NCBI GenBank assembly: GCA_030538075.1 | Contig: JAUNUQ010000002.1 | Location: forward strand, 1 to 64,000 | Direction: 5' to 3' | DNA: 64,000 bases | DNA from: Tissierellia bacterium | GTDB lineage: Bacteria; Bacillota; Clostridia; Tissierellales; Peptoniphilaceae | In this document: positions 17,691 through 26,285 of the stretch, piece after piece | Numbering within the stretch: the stretch's first letter is position 1 | How the letters are laid out: each line of letters starts with the position of its first letter | Notes under the pieces: generated by a model | Databases searched by the model: none | What the model saw: the letters and a program-made list of their open reading frames with translations, nothing else | What the model was told of the DNA's origin: nothing | Made by a program: the position numbers and the translations under genes

Positions 17691-17738
17691 CCCCAAATAT
17701 AAAAGCAGCCAATGTACTGGCTGCTTTTATATTTGGGG
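17691..17738. terminator. Long perfect hairpin (terminator) after htrA
   Basis: CCCCAAATATAAAAGCAGCC (17691-17710) is exactly complementary to 17719-17738 around an 8-nt loop: a 20-bp perfect stem. There is no T tract after it, but the AAAA/TTTT inside the stem could act once a partial stem forms. Confidence 0.6.
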
Positions 17739-17821
17739 AACAAGATGGAATTCCCTTTTCGAAAGCCTCCAACTAGGATAAGATATACTTTAGAATAAAC
17801 AAGTATTTCAGGAGGCGAAGG

Positions 17822-18748
17822 ATGGACTTTTTCTTAACCCTACAAAATGTAAGTGTGCTCTTTCTCTTAATCCTCATCGGCTATATCGTCGGGAGACTCG
17901 GGATTGTCTCCGAGGGAGGACAGCGAGAATTGACCGCCCTGATTTTGAATGTGACCATGCCGGCGACGATCATCCTGTCGATGCAGGTCCCCTTTACGAT
18001 GGAGAAGCTCAACCAGGCGATCTGGCTGAGTCTCATCATGATCGGATGTTATCTATTTATGGTCCTGTTTTCCAGTCTGGCTGTGCGCCTGTTTCCGAAG
18101 CTGTCAGCGGGGCGTGTGGACATCTTACAGGCGGGCATGATCCTATCGAACACATCCTTTATGGGATATCCCATCGTGCTGGCTCTGCTCGGCGAAGGTG
18201 CCCTGTTCTATGCGGTGATCTGTGGGAGTTTTATTTTTGAGATCTTTGCATGGACTTATGGCACCTATCTCATCGGAAGAAATGCAGGTGGAGGAGGGGT
18301 CTCCCTCAAAAGGGCGGTTTTGAACCCTGGCGTTTTATCCATCGGGGTCGGCGTGATTTTATTTTTGACGGGGCTCACCATACCAGAGCCGATCAATTCC
18401 ACGATGGAGCTGCTCAGCAAAGCCACTTCGCCGATGGCGATGATGATGGTGGGTATGATTCTCTCTAGAACGAAGCTATCCGAGGCGCTGGGAGATCGAA
18501 ATATCTATATCGCCTCAGGGTTTAAGCTATTGGTCCATCCGCTGCTCATCCTTTTCGCCCTGCGGGCTTTAGGCTTTTCGGATGTCTTCATCACTGTCCC
18601 CATCATCTTGCTCAGTATGCCCACTGCAGCCTATGTGGCGATGTTCAGTGCCAGTTTGGACAATGATGAGGCATATGCAGGTCAATTGGTATTTGTAAGC
18701 TCCCTGCTCTCTCTGATCACAATCCCCATCGTGACGAGTCTATTGTAG
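17822..18748 (+). CDS. AEC-family transporter (auxin efflux carrier type)
   Basis: A 308-residue membrane protein with about ten hydrophobic segments. Typical AEC features: GYIVGRLGIVSEGGQRELT and LILNVTMPATIILSMQ near the N terminus, SNTSFMGYPIVLALLGEGAL, and MMVGMILSRTKL with PTAAYVAMFSASL later. Bacterial members export or import malate, lactate or other organic acids; the substrate here is unknown. GGAGGCGAAGG precedes the ATG. Confidence 0.85.
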   Translation: MDFFLTLQNVSVLFLLILIGYIVGRLGIVSEGGQRELTALILNVTMPATIILSMQVPFTMEKLNQAIWLSLIMIGCYLFMVLFSSLAVRLFPKLSAGRVDILQAGMILSNTSFMGYPIVLALLGEGALFYAVICGSFIFEIFAWTYGTYLIGRNAGGGGVSLKRAVLNPGVLSIGVGVILFLTGLTIPEPINSTMELLSKATSPMAMMMVGMILSRTKLSEALGDRNIYIASGFKLLVHPLLILFALRALGFSDVFITVPIILLSMPTAAYVAMFSASLDNDEAYAGQLVFVSSLLSLITIPIVTSLL

Positions 18749-18762
18749 GGAGTCTGAATGTA

Positions 18763-18788
18763 AAAAAACAGCCGATCGGCTGTTTTTT
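18763..18788. terminator. Bidirectional terminator between AEC gene and moeA
   Basis: AAAAAACAGCCGATCGGCTG followed by TTTTTT: a compact palindrome with A and T runs on its two sides, placed between convergent genes. Confidence 0.85.
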
Positions 18789-18793
18789 GTGGT

Positions 18794-19990
18794 CTATAGA
18801 TACCAAAAGGTCAATTCATCTCCCACCTGAATGGATTGGGTGCCCTCGGGGATGTCGACGAGGACATTGCAGTTGAGCATGGACGAGAGGACCCCAGCAT
18901 GATGCTTTTCTGGGAGATAGACAGTGCTCTCCTCCAATCTGCCCCTTAAAAATCGGCGGATATTGGATTTTTTGGCGAAGGCCGTTCCCGCTATGCCCTT
19001 TCCAGGTCGCAGCAAGAGCTTGTCCGTGTTCAGGAGTTTGGCGAGTATCTCCCGCCCGAAGATCTCAAAAGTGCTCAGAGCGGCGAAGGGATTACCAGAC
19101 AGGCTGAGAACGGGTTTGCCCTTTAACATGCTGTGGTGAATGGGGGAGCCTGGTTTCAGCTTGAGCTTCCAGAAGACCTCATCCGCCCCCAATTCCTCCA
19201 GGGCCTTGGGGACTAAGTCATAGTCTCCGACGGATACGCCTCCAATGGTGATCAAAAAATCACAGCTTTCGATCAACTCGGCCATCTGGGCCTTGAGAGA
19301 GCTGAGCTTGTCGATACTGCGGGCTTTGCGTAGTTCTGTTATGCCCAATTCCTTGAGTCTGTGGAGGATGGTCATCTGGTTGGAGTCATAGATCTTTCCG
19401 GGAGGGAGCGGACCACTGTCGTAGTCGATGACCTCGTCCCCGGTGCTGAGCACTCCGACGATGATGGGGCGGTAGACGAGCACCTCTCGAATACCCATAC
19501 CGGCCAATAGACCGATATGGATTGCGCTGAGTCTCTCGCCCGACCTCAATATCTCCTGACCCTTTTTCAGGTCTTCTCCCCGATTGACGAAGTTTTGATA
19601 GGGAGTGAGGCTGATCTGTGTTGTGAAGGAGCTTTCCCCTTGGATGGTGTCTTCAAATTTGACTACATTATCTGCAAACTCGGGCATCATGGAGCCCGTC
19701 ATAATTCGGATGGCCTGTCCTGCCTTTAGCGCCTGTGTTGGACAGTAACCTGCATGGATCTCTTCAATGACCTGAAATTCTTTGATGCCCTCCCCTTCTA
19801 AGTCTTCGGTCCGAATGGCGAAGCCGTCATAGGGGGAGCGGTCATAGCCGGGGATGTCGATAGGGGAGCTCAGGTCTTCGGCTAGGACCCTTCCCAGGGC
19901 TTGGGAAATTTCGATTTTTTCGGTTTCTGTAATCGGCTGGATGCTATCGATGATCAGCTCCGTAGCCGTCTCTAATTCTATTCGTCTCAT
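18794..19990 (-). CDS. moeA: Molybdopterin molybdenumtransferase MoeA
   Basis: A 398-residue MoeA. SPIDIPGYDRSPYDGFAIR, IMTGSMMPEFADNVVKFE, VGVLSTGDEVI, TIGGVSVGDYDLVP and KPVLSLSGNPFAAL are characteristic. It inserts molybdate into adenylated molybdopterin. An ATG at 20002 lies upstream, but GGAG is spaced 6 nt from ATG 19990. It is divergent from a MobB-like gene, so the two define a small molybdenum-cofactor locus. Confidence 0.92.
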   Translation of the reverse strand: MRRIELETATELIIDSIQPITETEKIEISQALGRVLAEDLSSPIDIPGYDRSPYDGFAIRTEDLEGEGIKEFQVIEEIHAGYCPTQALKAGQAIRIMTGSMMPEFADNVVKFEDTIQGESSFTTQISLTPYQNFVNRGEDLKKGQEILRSGERLSAIHIGLLAGMGIREVLVYRPIIVGVLSTGDEVIDYDSGPLPPGKIYDSNQMTILHRLKELGITELRKARSIDKLSSLKAQMAELIESCDFLITIGGVSVGDYDLVPKALEELGADEVFWKLKLKPGSPIHHSMLKGKPVLSLSGNPFAALSTFEIFGREILAKLLNTDKLLLRPGKGIAGTAFAKKSNIRRFLRGRLEESTVYLPEKHHAGVLSSMLNCNVLVDIPEGTQSIQVGDELTFWYL

Positions 19991-20116
19991 GTCACTCTCC
20001 ATATCTGAGTATAATTACCAATATTTTACCATATATTTCCTTCCCCTTCTTGAAAGCTTTGCTATGCTAATGGAAATTGCCCGCGCTTTCCTTTATAATG
20101 GAGGGGAGGTGGAAGC

Positions 20117-20668
20117 ATGTACAAAGACAATCAACTGATTTTAATCGGTTCGACCGGCCGTAATAGTGGCAAGACCACTCTGGCAGAAGCCCTTATTCGG
20201 GCTGCATGTGAAACGGAAAAACCCATTGGACTCAAGGTGACGACGATACAGGATCGACATGCCCTCTGCCCCCGTGGCGGTGAGGGCTGCGGAGCCTGCG
20301 GTTCTCTGGAAGGGGATTTTTATTTAGAGCGAGAGGACGGCTCGAATCCTAGCAAGGACACAGCGAGGCTGTTGGCGGCTGGCTGCGCGGAGGTGTATTG
20401 GCTTCGCGTTCGAAAGGACTGCCTACTTGAGGGCTATCTCAGATTTAAAGCCCAGTTGAAAGGGGATCCCCTGATCATCTGTGAATCCAATTCTCTACGC
20501 CATGCAGTGATCCCTCGCAGTTTTATTATGATCCAAAATACGACAATCAACAGGGCGAAGCAGACTGCCCTCGATGTGATGGAATATGCTGATGTGGTCT
20601 ATGAGGGTGAGTTTCGATTGAATTCGGAGCTTCCCATCGACCTGATGAAAGGAGAAGACCATGAATGA
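20117..20668 (+). CDS. MobB-like P-loop protein with a cysteine cluster
   Basis: A 183-residue P-loop NTPase. Walker A GSTGRNSGKTT (residues 11-21) is followed by an Arg/Cys-rich stretch with C51, C58 and C61 (CPRGGEGCGACG) that could bind metal, then IICESNSLRHAV where MobB proteins have their catalytic region. MobB helps attach GMP to molybdopterin. The adjacent divergent moeA supports a role in molybdenum cofactor synthesis, but the protein could be another GTPase of that superfamily. It overlaps the first mgtE gene by 8 nt. Confidence 0.6.
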   Translation: MYKDNQLILIGSTGRNSGKTTLAEALIRAACETEKPIGLKVTTIQDRHALCPRGGEGCGACGSLEGDFYLEREDGSNPSKDTARLLAAGCAEVYWLRVRKDCLLEGYLRFKAQLKGDPLIICESNSLRHAVIPRSFIMIQNTTINRAKQTALDVMEYADVVYEGEFRLNSELPIDLMKGEDHE

Positions 20669-22013
20669 GACGGTGGAGCTGCAGGAACAGGATATTCTGC
20701 TGCTAATTCAAGAGAAGAAACTGGCGATTTTGAAGGGCTATATCTCCGAGATGAACCCCGTGGATTTGGCGGAGATTCTAGAGGACTTGAATATCCAGGA
20801 CTCCCTGTTACTCCTGCGGTTGATGCCCAAGGAACTGGGGGCAGAGGTGTTCTCATACTTTGATGTGGACAAGCAAAAAGAGATTGCAACTCGCATCACA
20901 GATGCCGAACTCAAGTATATCCTCGATGAGCTCTACTTTGATGATATGATCGACCTGTTGGAGGAGATGCCGGCTGAATTCGTCGCCGATGTATTAAAGA
21001 ACGCCCCATATGAAGAACGGCGCCTGATCAACGAATTTTTACAATACCCAGAGGACTCCGCTGGTTCTCTGATGACCATTGAATATGTGGATTTGAAAGT
21101 GAATATGACAGTGGCAGAGGCCATCGATCACATTCGGGCGATCGGTATGACCAAAGAGACGGTCTATACCTGCTATGTCACCTCCCAGCATAACAAGCTG
21201 GTGGGGATCGTGTCCCTGCGGACTCTGGTCACGGAGGATCGAGAAAAGACGATTGGAGAGATCATGGGGACGGAGATGATCTCTGTTCATACCCTAGATG
21301 ACCGGGAGGAAGTGGCGGAGGTCTTCAAAAAGTATAATTTTTTGGCTGTGCCCGTCGTGGATAAGGAATATCGCCTGACGGGGATCATCACAGTAGACGA
21401 TATCATGGAGGTCATCGAAGAAGAAGCGACAGAGGACTTCCAGAAGATGGCGGCGATGTCGCCGACGGAGGAGGAGTATTTGGATGCGGGGGTGATGACC
21501 CTTGCGAAAAACCGGGTGTCTTGGCTGCTCATCCTGATGATCTCAGGTGCCTTTACAGGGGCTGTTGTCAAAGGCTATTCGGACCTGCTTTCAAAGGTCA
21601 CAGTACTTGCAGTATTTGTGCCGATGCTGATGAACTCAGGGGGGAACGCCGGCTCCCAGAGTGCTACTCTTATCATTCGCTCCATGTCCTTAGGGGAGAT
21701 AGAGATCGCAGACTTCTTAAAAGTGATCAGCAAGGAAGCAGGCGTGGCACTGCTCTGCGGGAGCACTCTGGCGGTGGTGAATTTCTTCCGCTTGGTATTT
21801 ATTGAACGCATCGATGTATTGATCGCTTTTGTGGTCTCTGTGACGCTGATCTTAACCGTTATGATGGCAGAGTTAATTGGGGGTGCACTTCCCATAATCG
21901 CCAAGAAATTCAATTTGGACCCGGCGATTATGGCCGGACCTGTGATCACCACCATCGTAGATGCGGGGAGTCTGATGATCTACTTTGGATTTGCCCAGGC
22001 AGTGCTCCGGTAA
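20661..22013 (+). CDS. mgtE: Magnesium transporter MgtE, copy 1
   Basis: A 450-residue MgtE: N-terminal superhelical domain (~1-130, with EEMPAEFVADVLKNAPYEER), two CBS domains (~135-255; CYVTSQHNKLVGIVSLRTLV and FLAVPVVDKEYRLTGIITVD), a connecting helix and five membrane segments (~285-450, with VPMLMNSGGNAGSQSATLII). The family is a Mg2+ channel gated by cytosolic Mg2+ through the N and CBS domains. It starts inside the MobB-like gene and is followed by a second mgtE. No M-box riboswitch is visible upstream. Confidence 0.93.
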   Translation: MNETVELQEQDILLLIQEKKLAILKGYISEMNPVDLAEILEDLNIQDSLLLLRLMPKELGAEVFSYFDVDKQKEIATRITDAELKYILDELYFDDMIDLLEEMPAEFVADVLKNAPYEERRLINEFLQYPEDSAGSLMTIEYVDLKVNMTVAEAIDHIRAIGMTKETVYTCYVTSQHNKLVGIVSLRTLVTEDREKTIGEIMGTEMISVHTLDDREEVAEVFKKYNFLAVPVVDKEYRLTGIITVDDIMEVIEEEATEDFQKMAAMSPTEEEYLDAGVMTLAKNRVSWLLILMISGAFTGAVVKGYSDLLSKVTVLAVFVPMLMNSGGNAGSQSATLIIRSMSLGEIEIADFLKVISKEAGVALLCGSTLAVVNFFRLVFIERIDVLIAFVVSVTLILTVMMAELIGGALPIIAKKFNLDPAIMAGPVITTIVDAGSLMIYFGFAQAVLR

Positions 22014-22057
22014 GGGATCAGCAGCAGACATCACCAGCCTAGCTGGTGGAGGTGAAA

Positions 22058-23419
22058 ATGAAAGATTTAAGATTGCTCCAAGAGCAGGACATCCATCAAC
22101 TGATTGAACAGAAAAAAATAGCTGAGCTCAAAGATTATCTCATTAGGCTGAATCCTGTGGATCTAGCGGAATTGATGGAGGAACTAGATCAGCCCAGCGC
22201 CCTCCTCGTACTTAGGATTCTGCCGAGGGAGCTTGGGGTGGAGGCATTTGCCTATATGGAGGTGGACAAACAAAAGAGGCTCGCTTCCCTGATCACAGAT
22301 GCCGAACTCAAGTCTATTCTAGAAGAGCTCTATTTCGACGATATGATCGACCTCTTAGAGGAGATGCCGGCAGAATTTGTCGCCGATGTGCTGAAAAATG
22401 CACCTTTTGAGCGGAGAGAACTGATCAACGAGTTCTTGAAGTACCCAGAGGACTCCGCAGGGTCCATCATGACCATCGAATATGTGGACCTCAAGGTGGA
22501 TATGACCGTGGCAGAGGCCATCGATCATATCCGTGAGGCGGGCATGACCAAAGAGACCGTCTACACCTGCTATGTCACGTCAGATTTCAACGAATTGGTG
22601 GGCATCGTATCCCTGCGCAAGTTGGTGACCGTGGATCGAGAAAAGACCATTGGCCAGATCATGGACAAAGAGATCATTACAGTTGGCACCTTAGATGATC
22701 AAGAGGATGTCGTTGAAGTATTTAAAAAATATGACTTCTTGGCGGTGCCCGTTGTGGATGGGGAACTGCACCTCACTGGGATCGTCACAGTCGATGATAT
22801 CATGGAGGTCATCGAAGAAGAGGCTACCGAGGACTTCCAGAAAATGGCGGCGATAGCCCCAACGGAAGAAGAATACTTAGACGCTGGCGTGTTGACTCTA
22901 GCGAAGAACAGGCTTCCCTGGCTACTCGTGCTGATGATCTCTGGAACCTTCACGGCAGCCATCATTCGTGGTTATGAAGATGTCTTAGCCCAGGTGGCCA
23001 TCCTGTCGACTTTTGTGCCGATGTTGATGGATACTGGGGGGAATGCCGGTTCTCAAAGCTCCACTCTGATCATCCGAGGGATTGCCATCGGAGAGATCAA
23101 GCTCAAGGATATCTTTAAAGTCATGAAAAAGGAGACGGCCATCGCAATAATCTGTGGCCTCATATTAGCAGTAGTGAATTTCTTTCGGCTGGTACTGATC
23201 GAAAATGCAGATAGTTCCGTGGCCTTTGTCGTATCGGCGACTTTGGTATTCACTGTGCTCATGGCGAAGTTGATCGGAGGGGCACTGCCCCTAGCTGCTA
23301 AGAAGCTCCATGCGGACCCAGCGATCATGGCTGGACCGCTACTCACCACCATCGTAGATGTGGGCAGCCTGATCATCTATTTTATCTTTGCAACAAGATT
23401 TCTCAATCTACATGGTTAG
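22058..23419 (+). CDS. mgtE: Magnesium transporter MgtE, copy 2
   Basis: A 453-residue paralogue of the preceding gene with the same domain order. Some blocks are identical (YFDDMIDLLEEMPAEFVADV, MTKETVYTCYVTS, VDDIMEVIEEEATEDFQKMA); the membrane domain differs more (VPMLMDTGGNAGSQSSTLII, where copy 1 has MNSGGNAG). This points to tandem duplication followed by divergence. GGAGG, 5 nt before ATG 22058, marks the start; an in-frame GTG at 22046 is less likely. Confidence 0.92.
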   Translation: MKDLRLLQEQDIHQLIEQKKIAELKDYLIRLNPVDLAELMEELDQPSALLVLRILPRELGVEAFAYMEVDKQKRLASLITDAELKSILEELYFDDMIDLLEEMPAEFVADVLKNAPFERRELINEFLKYPEDSAGSIMTIEYVDLKVDMTVAEAIDHIREAGMTKETVYTCYVTSDFNELVGIVSLRKLVTVDREKTIGQIMDKEIITVGTLDDQEDVVEVFKKYDFLAVPVVDGELHLTGIVTVDDIMEVIEEEATEDFQKMAAIAPTEEEYLDAGVLTLAKNRLPWLLVLMISGTFTAAIIRGYEDVLAQVAILSTFVPMLMDTGGNAGSQSSTLIIRGIAIGEIKLKDIFKVMKKETAIAIICGLILAVVNFFRLVLIENADSSVAFVVSATLVFTVLMAKLIGGALPLAAKKLHADPAIMAGPLLTTIVDVGSLIIYFIFATRFLNLHG

Positions 23420-23437
23420 AAAGGTAGGAGGTAAGGA

Positions 23438-23920
23438 ATGAAACTGATGTTTATTCGCCATGGCAAGGCGGAAGAACGTGGGACAGTGGAGGAGCTCATA
23501 CGCCCTCTCACCCTCGAAGGGGAGGAAAAGCTATGGAAGTATTTCCCGGATCTACAGGAAAAACTGCGAGGCCACAATGTAGAGATCTGGATATCACCCC
23601 TAAAGCGATCTAGGCAGACAGGAGTAATCCTGGCTTCCGTGTTGGGAACGGAGCGAATAGTAGTCCAGGACTTCGTGTCCAATGGCAAGATTGAACAGAT
23701 GCTAGAGGCCCTGTCCAAAGTGCCAGAGGGTACCCTGCCCATCCTCGTAGGACATGAACCTCATCTGTCCGTTTGGACCTATAAGTTGACGGGAGAAGAG
23801 CAGTATTTTAAAAAGGGTGCCGTAATGCTATTGGAAACCAGCGGGACATTAGGCGGAGGCTCGGTTCTAGACTACAAGACGATTAAGAATCTAAGGGATT
23901 TGGAGCTGGATTTGGATTAG
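23438..23920 (+). CDS. SixA-like phosphohistidine phosphatase
   Basis: A 160-residue histidine-phosphatase-fold protein. FIRHGKAEERG carries the catalytic R7-H8; R57 (SPLKRSRQTG) and H106 (VGHEPHLS) complete the phosphate pocket. Its small size matches SixA, which removes phosphate from phosphohistidine in signalling or PTS proteins. It is 18 nt after the second mgtE gene and probably cotranscribed with it. The physiological target is unknown. Confidence 0.82.
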   Translation: MKLMFIRHGKAEERGTVEELIRPLTLEGEEKLWKYFPDLQEKLRGHNVEIWISPLKRSRQTGVILASVLGTERIVVQDFVSNGKIEQMLEALSKVPEGTLPILVGHEPHLSVWTYKLTGEEQYFKKGAVMLLETSGTLGGGSVLDYKTIKNLRDLELDLD

Positions 23921-24005
23921 CTCTGCATATTGAAGAGTATTCTTTTGAGTGCGAGGCGAATTCGATTGCCTGCAGAGTAAAAAAGCATCGAAAATTTGAT
24001 AGCTG

Positions 24006-24058
24006 AGCTTAGATTTTCTCATCTCAAAAAGGGGATTGGCGGAATTCTAAGCTTTTTT
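24006..24058 (+). terminator. Terminator after sixA
   Basis: AGCTTAGA (24006-24013) pairs with TCTAAGCT (24046-24053), which is followed by a T run. The loop is large, so the structure may be branched. Confidence 0.55.
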
Positions 24059-24070
24059 TGTGTTTTTGAA

Positions 24071-24123
24071 TTGAAAAATTAATTTCAAATTACCTTTACA
24101 AAGGATTTCCCGTGTGGTATAAT
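24071..24123 (+). promoter_or_regulatory. Promoter and candidate operator of the meta-cleavage hydrolase gene
   Basis: TTTACA (24095-24100), a 17-nt spacer ending TGTGG and TATAAT (24118-24123) form a strong promoter. Just upstream is the perfect inverted repeat TTGAAA-(6)-TTTCAA (24071-24088), a plausible site for the IclR-family protein encoded next. Confidence 0.55.
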
Positions 24124-24174
24124 TTGATTAAAGAAGAACGGGGTTCAGTAATATAGAACAAACAGGAGGGTAAA

Positions 24175-24996
24175 ATGTCAAACGCAGGAATTGCAAAATC
24201 GGTAAAAACAGGTGATTTCCAGACAAATTATCATGATTATGGAGAAGGACGCCCGGTAGTATTGGTCCATGGTTCTGGTCCAGGGGTCAGTGCCTGGGCA
24301 AATTGGAGACTGGTCATCCCAAAACTCGCAGAAAAATACCGCGTCCTTGCTCTGGACATGGCGGGCTTTGGATACACGGACCGACCAGAGGGGCAAGAGT
24401 ATAATTTTCAAGTTTGGGTAAAGCAGCTGATCGACTTTCTAGACGCATTGGAATTGAGCGAAGTGGATATCGTAGGGAACTCCTTTGGAGGATCCTTGGC
24501 CCTGAGTGCAGCGATCGAACATCCAGGTCGAATCCGCAGGATGGTCTTAATGGGGGCTATGGGCGTGAACTTCGAGATCACAGAGGGCTTGGATTCCGTT
24601 TGGGGCTATACTCCCTCTTTTGAGAACATGAGAGATATGCTCAATCTATTTGTAGACAATAAGGCGATCGCAACAGATGAATTGGCGCAGCTTCGTTATG
24701 AAGCCAGCATCGAACCTGGGTTCCAAGAGTCGTTTTCGGCAATGTTCCCCGCACCAAGGCAACAATGGGTGGACTTCATGGCCAGAACAGATGAAGAGAT
24801 TCGGGGACTGAAGCAGCCGACCCTGATCGTCCACGGCAGGGAAGACCAAGTCATTCCTCTGAGCAATTCCTATAAATTGATGGAACTAATCGACAATGCC
24901 CAGCTTCACGTCTTTGGACATTGTGGACATTGGACGCAGATTGAACAGACGGACCGATTTAGCCAACTGGTTAGCGACTTTTTAGCAGAGGAATAG
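24175..24996 (+). CDS. Alpha/beta hydrolase, meta-cleavage-product hydrolase type (XylF/TodF/DmpD-like)
   Basis: A 273-residue alpha/beta hydrolase. The oxyanion segment VHGSGPGVSAWANW, the nucleophile elbow VGNSFGG (Ser103), Asp224 (HGREDQVIP) and His252 (GHCGHW) form a complete triad. HGSGPGVSAWANWR and the GHCGHW ending are typical of 2-hydroxymuconic-semialdehyde or related C-C bond hydrolases that cleave the ring-fission product of catechol. Together with the dioxygenase and ferredoxin 1-2 kb downstream it forms a compact meta-cleavage set. Substrate preference is inferred from context. Confidence 0.8.
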   Translation: MSNAGIAKSVKTGDFQTNYHDYGEGRPVVLVHGSGPGVSAWANWRLVIPKLAEKYRVLALDMAGFGYTDRPEGQEYNFQVWVKQLIDFLDALELSEVDIVGNSFGGSLALSAAIEHPGRIRRMVLMGAMGVNFEITEGLDSVWGYTPSFENMRDMLNLFVDNKAIATDELAQLRYEASIEPGFQESFSAMFPAPRQQWVDFMARTDEEIRGLKQPTLIVHGREDQVIPLSNSYKLMELIDNAQLHVFGHCGHWTQIEQTDRFSQLVSDFLAEE

Positions 24997-25138
24997 TAGT
25001 CTCTAGAGTAGGATGATTTAGAAGCAGCGCATTCTTTCACCTAATGCAGGCACCTCCAGGAATGCGTTTACAAACCAAATGGGCTGTGCTAATATAATTT
25101 GTATGTGACTTGCACAATCTTTGGTACGGGAGGTAATT

Positions 25139-25903
25139 ATGAGTAAGGCGGTCAGAATTCAATCGATCGAACGAGCGATCCGGATACTGAATTGTTTTTC
25201 AGAGAAGAGAAGAGAACTGGGGCTCACTGAGCTTTCGTTGATGCTGGATCTGAATAAGTCCACGCTCCATGGCATCGTGTCCACCCTCAAGGAGCATGGA
25301 TTTATGGATCAGGATCCTGAGACCCAAAAATACAGGTTGGGATTAAAATTGGCGGAGCTTGGAAATATCGTACAACAGTCCATGGATATCGTACGGATCT
25401 CAAAGCCCTATATCGATCATGTTTCAGAGATATTGGAGGAGACGGTACATATCGCAGTACTGGACGGAAAAGAGGTCATCTATCTGGAGAAGAAGGAGTC
25501 CTATCAATCCATGCGCATCATGACGAATATTGGCGCACGGAATGTCGCCTATACGACGGGGGTGGGCAAAGTGATTTTAGCGTACTTGGAACCAGAAGAA
25601 CTGGAGAATCATCTGCCAGAAACCCTTATTTCCCTCACTCCTCATACGATCTCGAACCGAGATGCGCTGATAACAGAACTACAGAGGATTAGGGAACAGG
25701 GCTATGGAATGGACAATGAGGAAAATGTCTTAGGACTCACCTGTGTGGCGGCGCCGATCTTTGATAAGGGGAGAGTGATCCGCTACGGTCTGTCCGTATC
25801 CGGACCAAGCGTTCGGATGACCCCAGAAAAGGTCGATGAATCCATCCGCCTTGTCAAAGAAGCGGCTTCGAAAATAACGGATATCTTGAACTTTAGCGAA
25901 TAG
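25139..25903 (+). CDS. IclR-family transcriptional regulator
   Basis: A 254-residue IclR protein. The winged-helix N terminus (QSIERAIRILNCFSEKRREL; LDLNKSTLHGIVSTL) precedes an effector domain (~80-250; NVAYTTGVGKVILAYL, YGMDNEENVLGLTCVAAPIF). IclR members often control aromatic catabolism, and this one lies between the hydrolase and the ferredoxin-dioxygenase pair, so it is their probable regulator. GGGAGG precedes ATG 25139; the in-frame TTG at 25121 precedes that site and is unlikely to be used. Confidence 0.88.
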   Translation: MSKAVRIQSIERAIRILNCFSEKRRELGLTELSLMLDLNKSTLHGIVSTLKEHGFMDQDPETQKYRLGLKLAELGNIVQQSMDIVRISKPYIDHVSEILEETVHIAVLDGKEVIYLEKKESYQSMRIMTNIGARNVAYTTGVGKVILAYLEPEELENHLPETLISLTPHTISNRDALITELQRIREQGYGMDNEENVLGLTCVAAPIFDKGRVIRYGLSVSGPSVRMTPEKVDESIRLVKEAASKITDILNFSE

Positions 25904-25947
25904 TACTCGTACTGGGCTGCAGCCGATGATAGGGGAAGGCTGCACCC

Positions 25948-26274
25948 ATGAGAAGAAACGATATTCGGCAATGCCGAACGAATGGAGGAATCGATATCTT
26001 TCAACTACAGATAGAAGATCGAGAGGAACGGATTCCCTGTGCAGAAGATCAGAGTATCTTAGATGCATTGAGGAAGAGCGGAGTCCATGAAATCGTTTAT
26101 GGCTGTTTGGGTGGAGGATGTGGAGTCTGCAAAATAGAAATCCAGAAAGGTGAACTGCGAAGAGAAAAGGTCAGTCGTGAACACCTATCTGAAGAAGATG
26201 CGAAAAAGGGTATGGCATTGGCCTGTAAATCCTACCCAACTACGGATTTAGTACTTAGAATTATTAAAAAATAG
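25948..26274 (+). CDS. XylT-like [2Fe-2S] ferredoxin
   Basis: A 108-residue plant-type ferredoxin. The cluster ligands are C53, C58 and C61 (VYGCLGGGCGVC) and C93 (ALACKSYP). GCxGGGCGxC and LACxxxPxTDL closely resemble XylT of the Pseudomonas TOL plasmid, which re-reduces the iron of catechol 2,3-dioxygenase after oxidative inactivation (family knowledge). It sits 12 nt before the dioxygenase start, as expected for a dedicated repair partner. The first ~14 residues are not conserved, so a later start is possible. Confidence 0.85.
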   Translation: MRRNDIRQCRTNGGIDIFQLQIEDREERIPCAEDQSILDALRKSGVHEIVYGCLGGGCGVCKIEIQKGELRREKVSREHLSEEDAKKGMALACKSYPTTDLVLRIIKK

Positions 26275-26285
26275 GGGGAAGAAAA

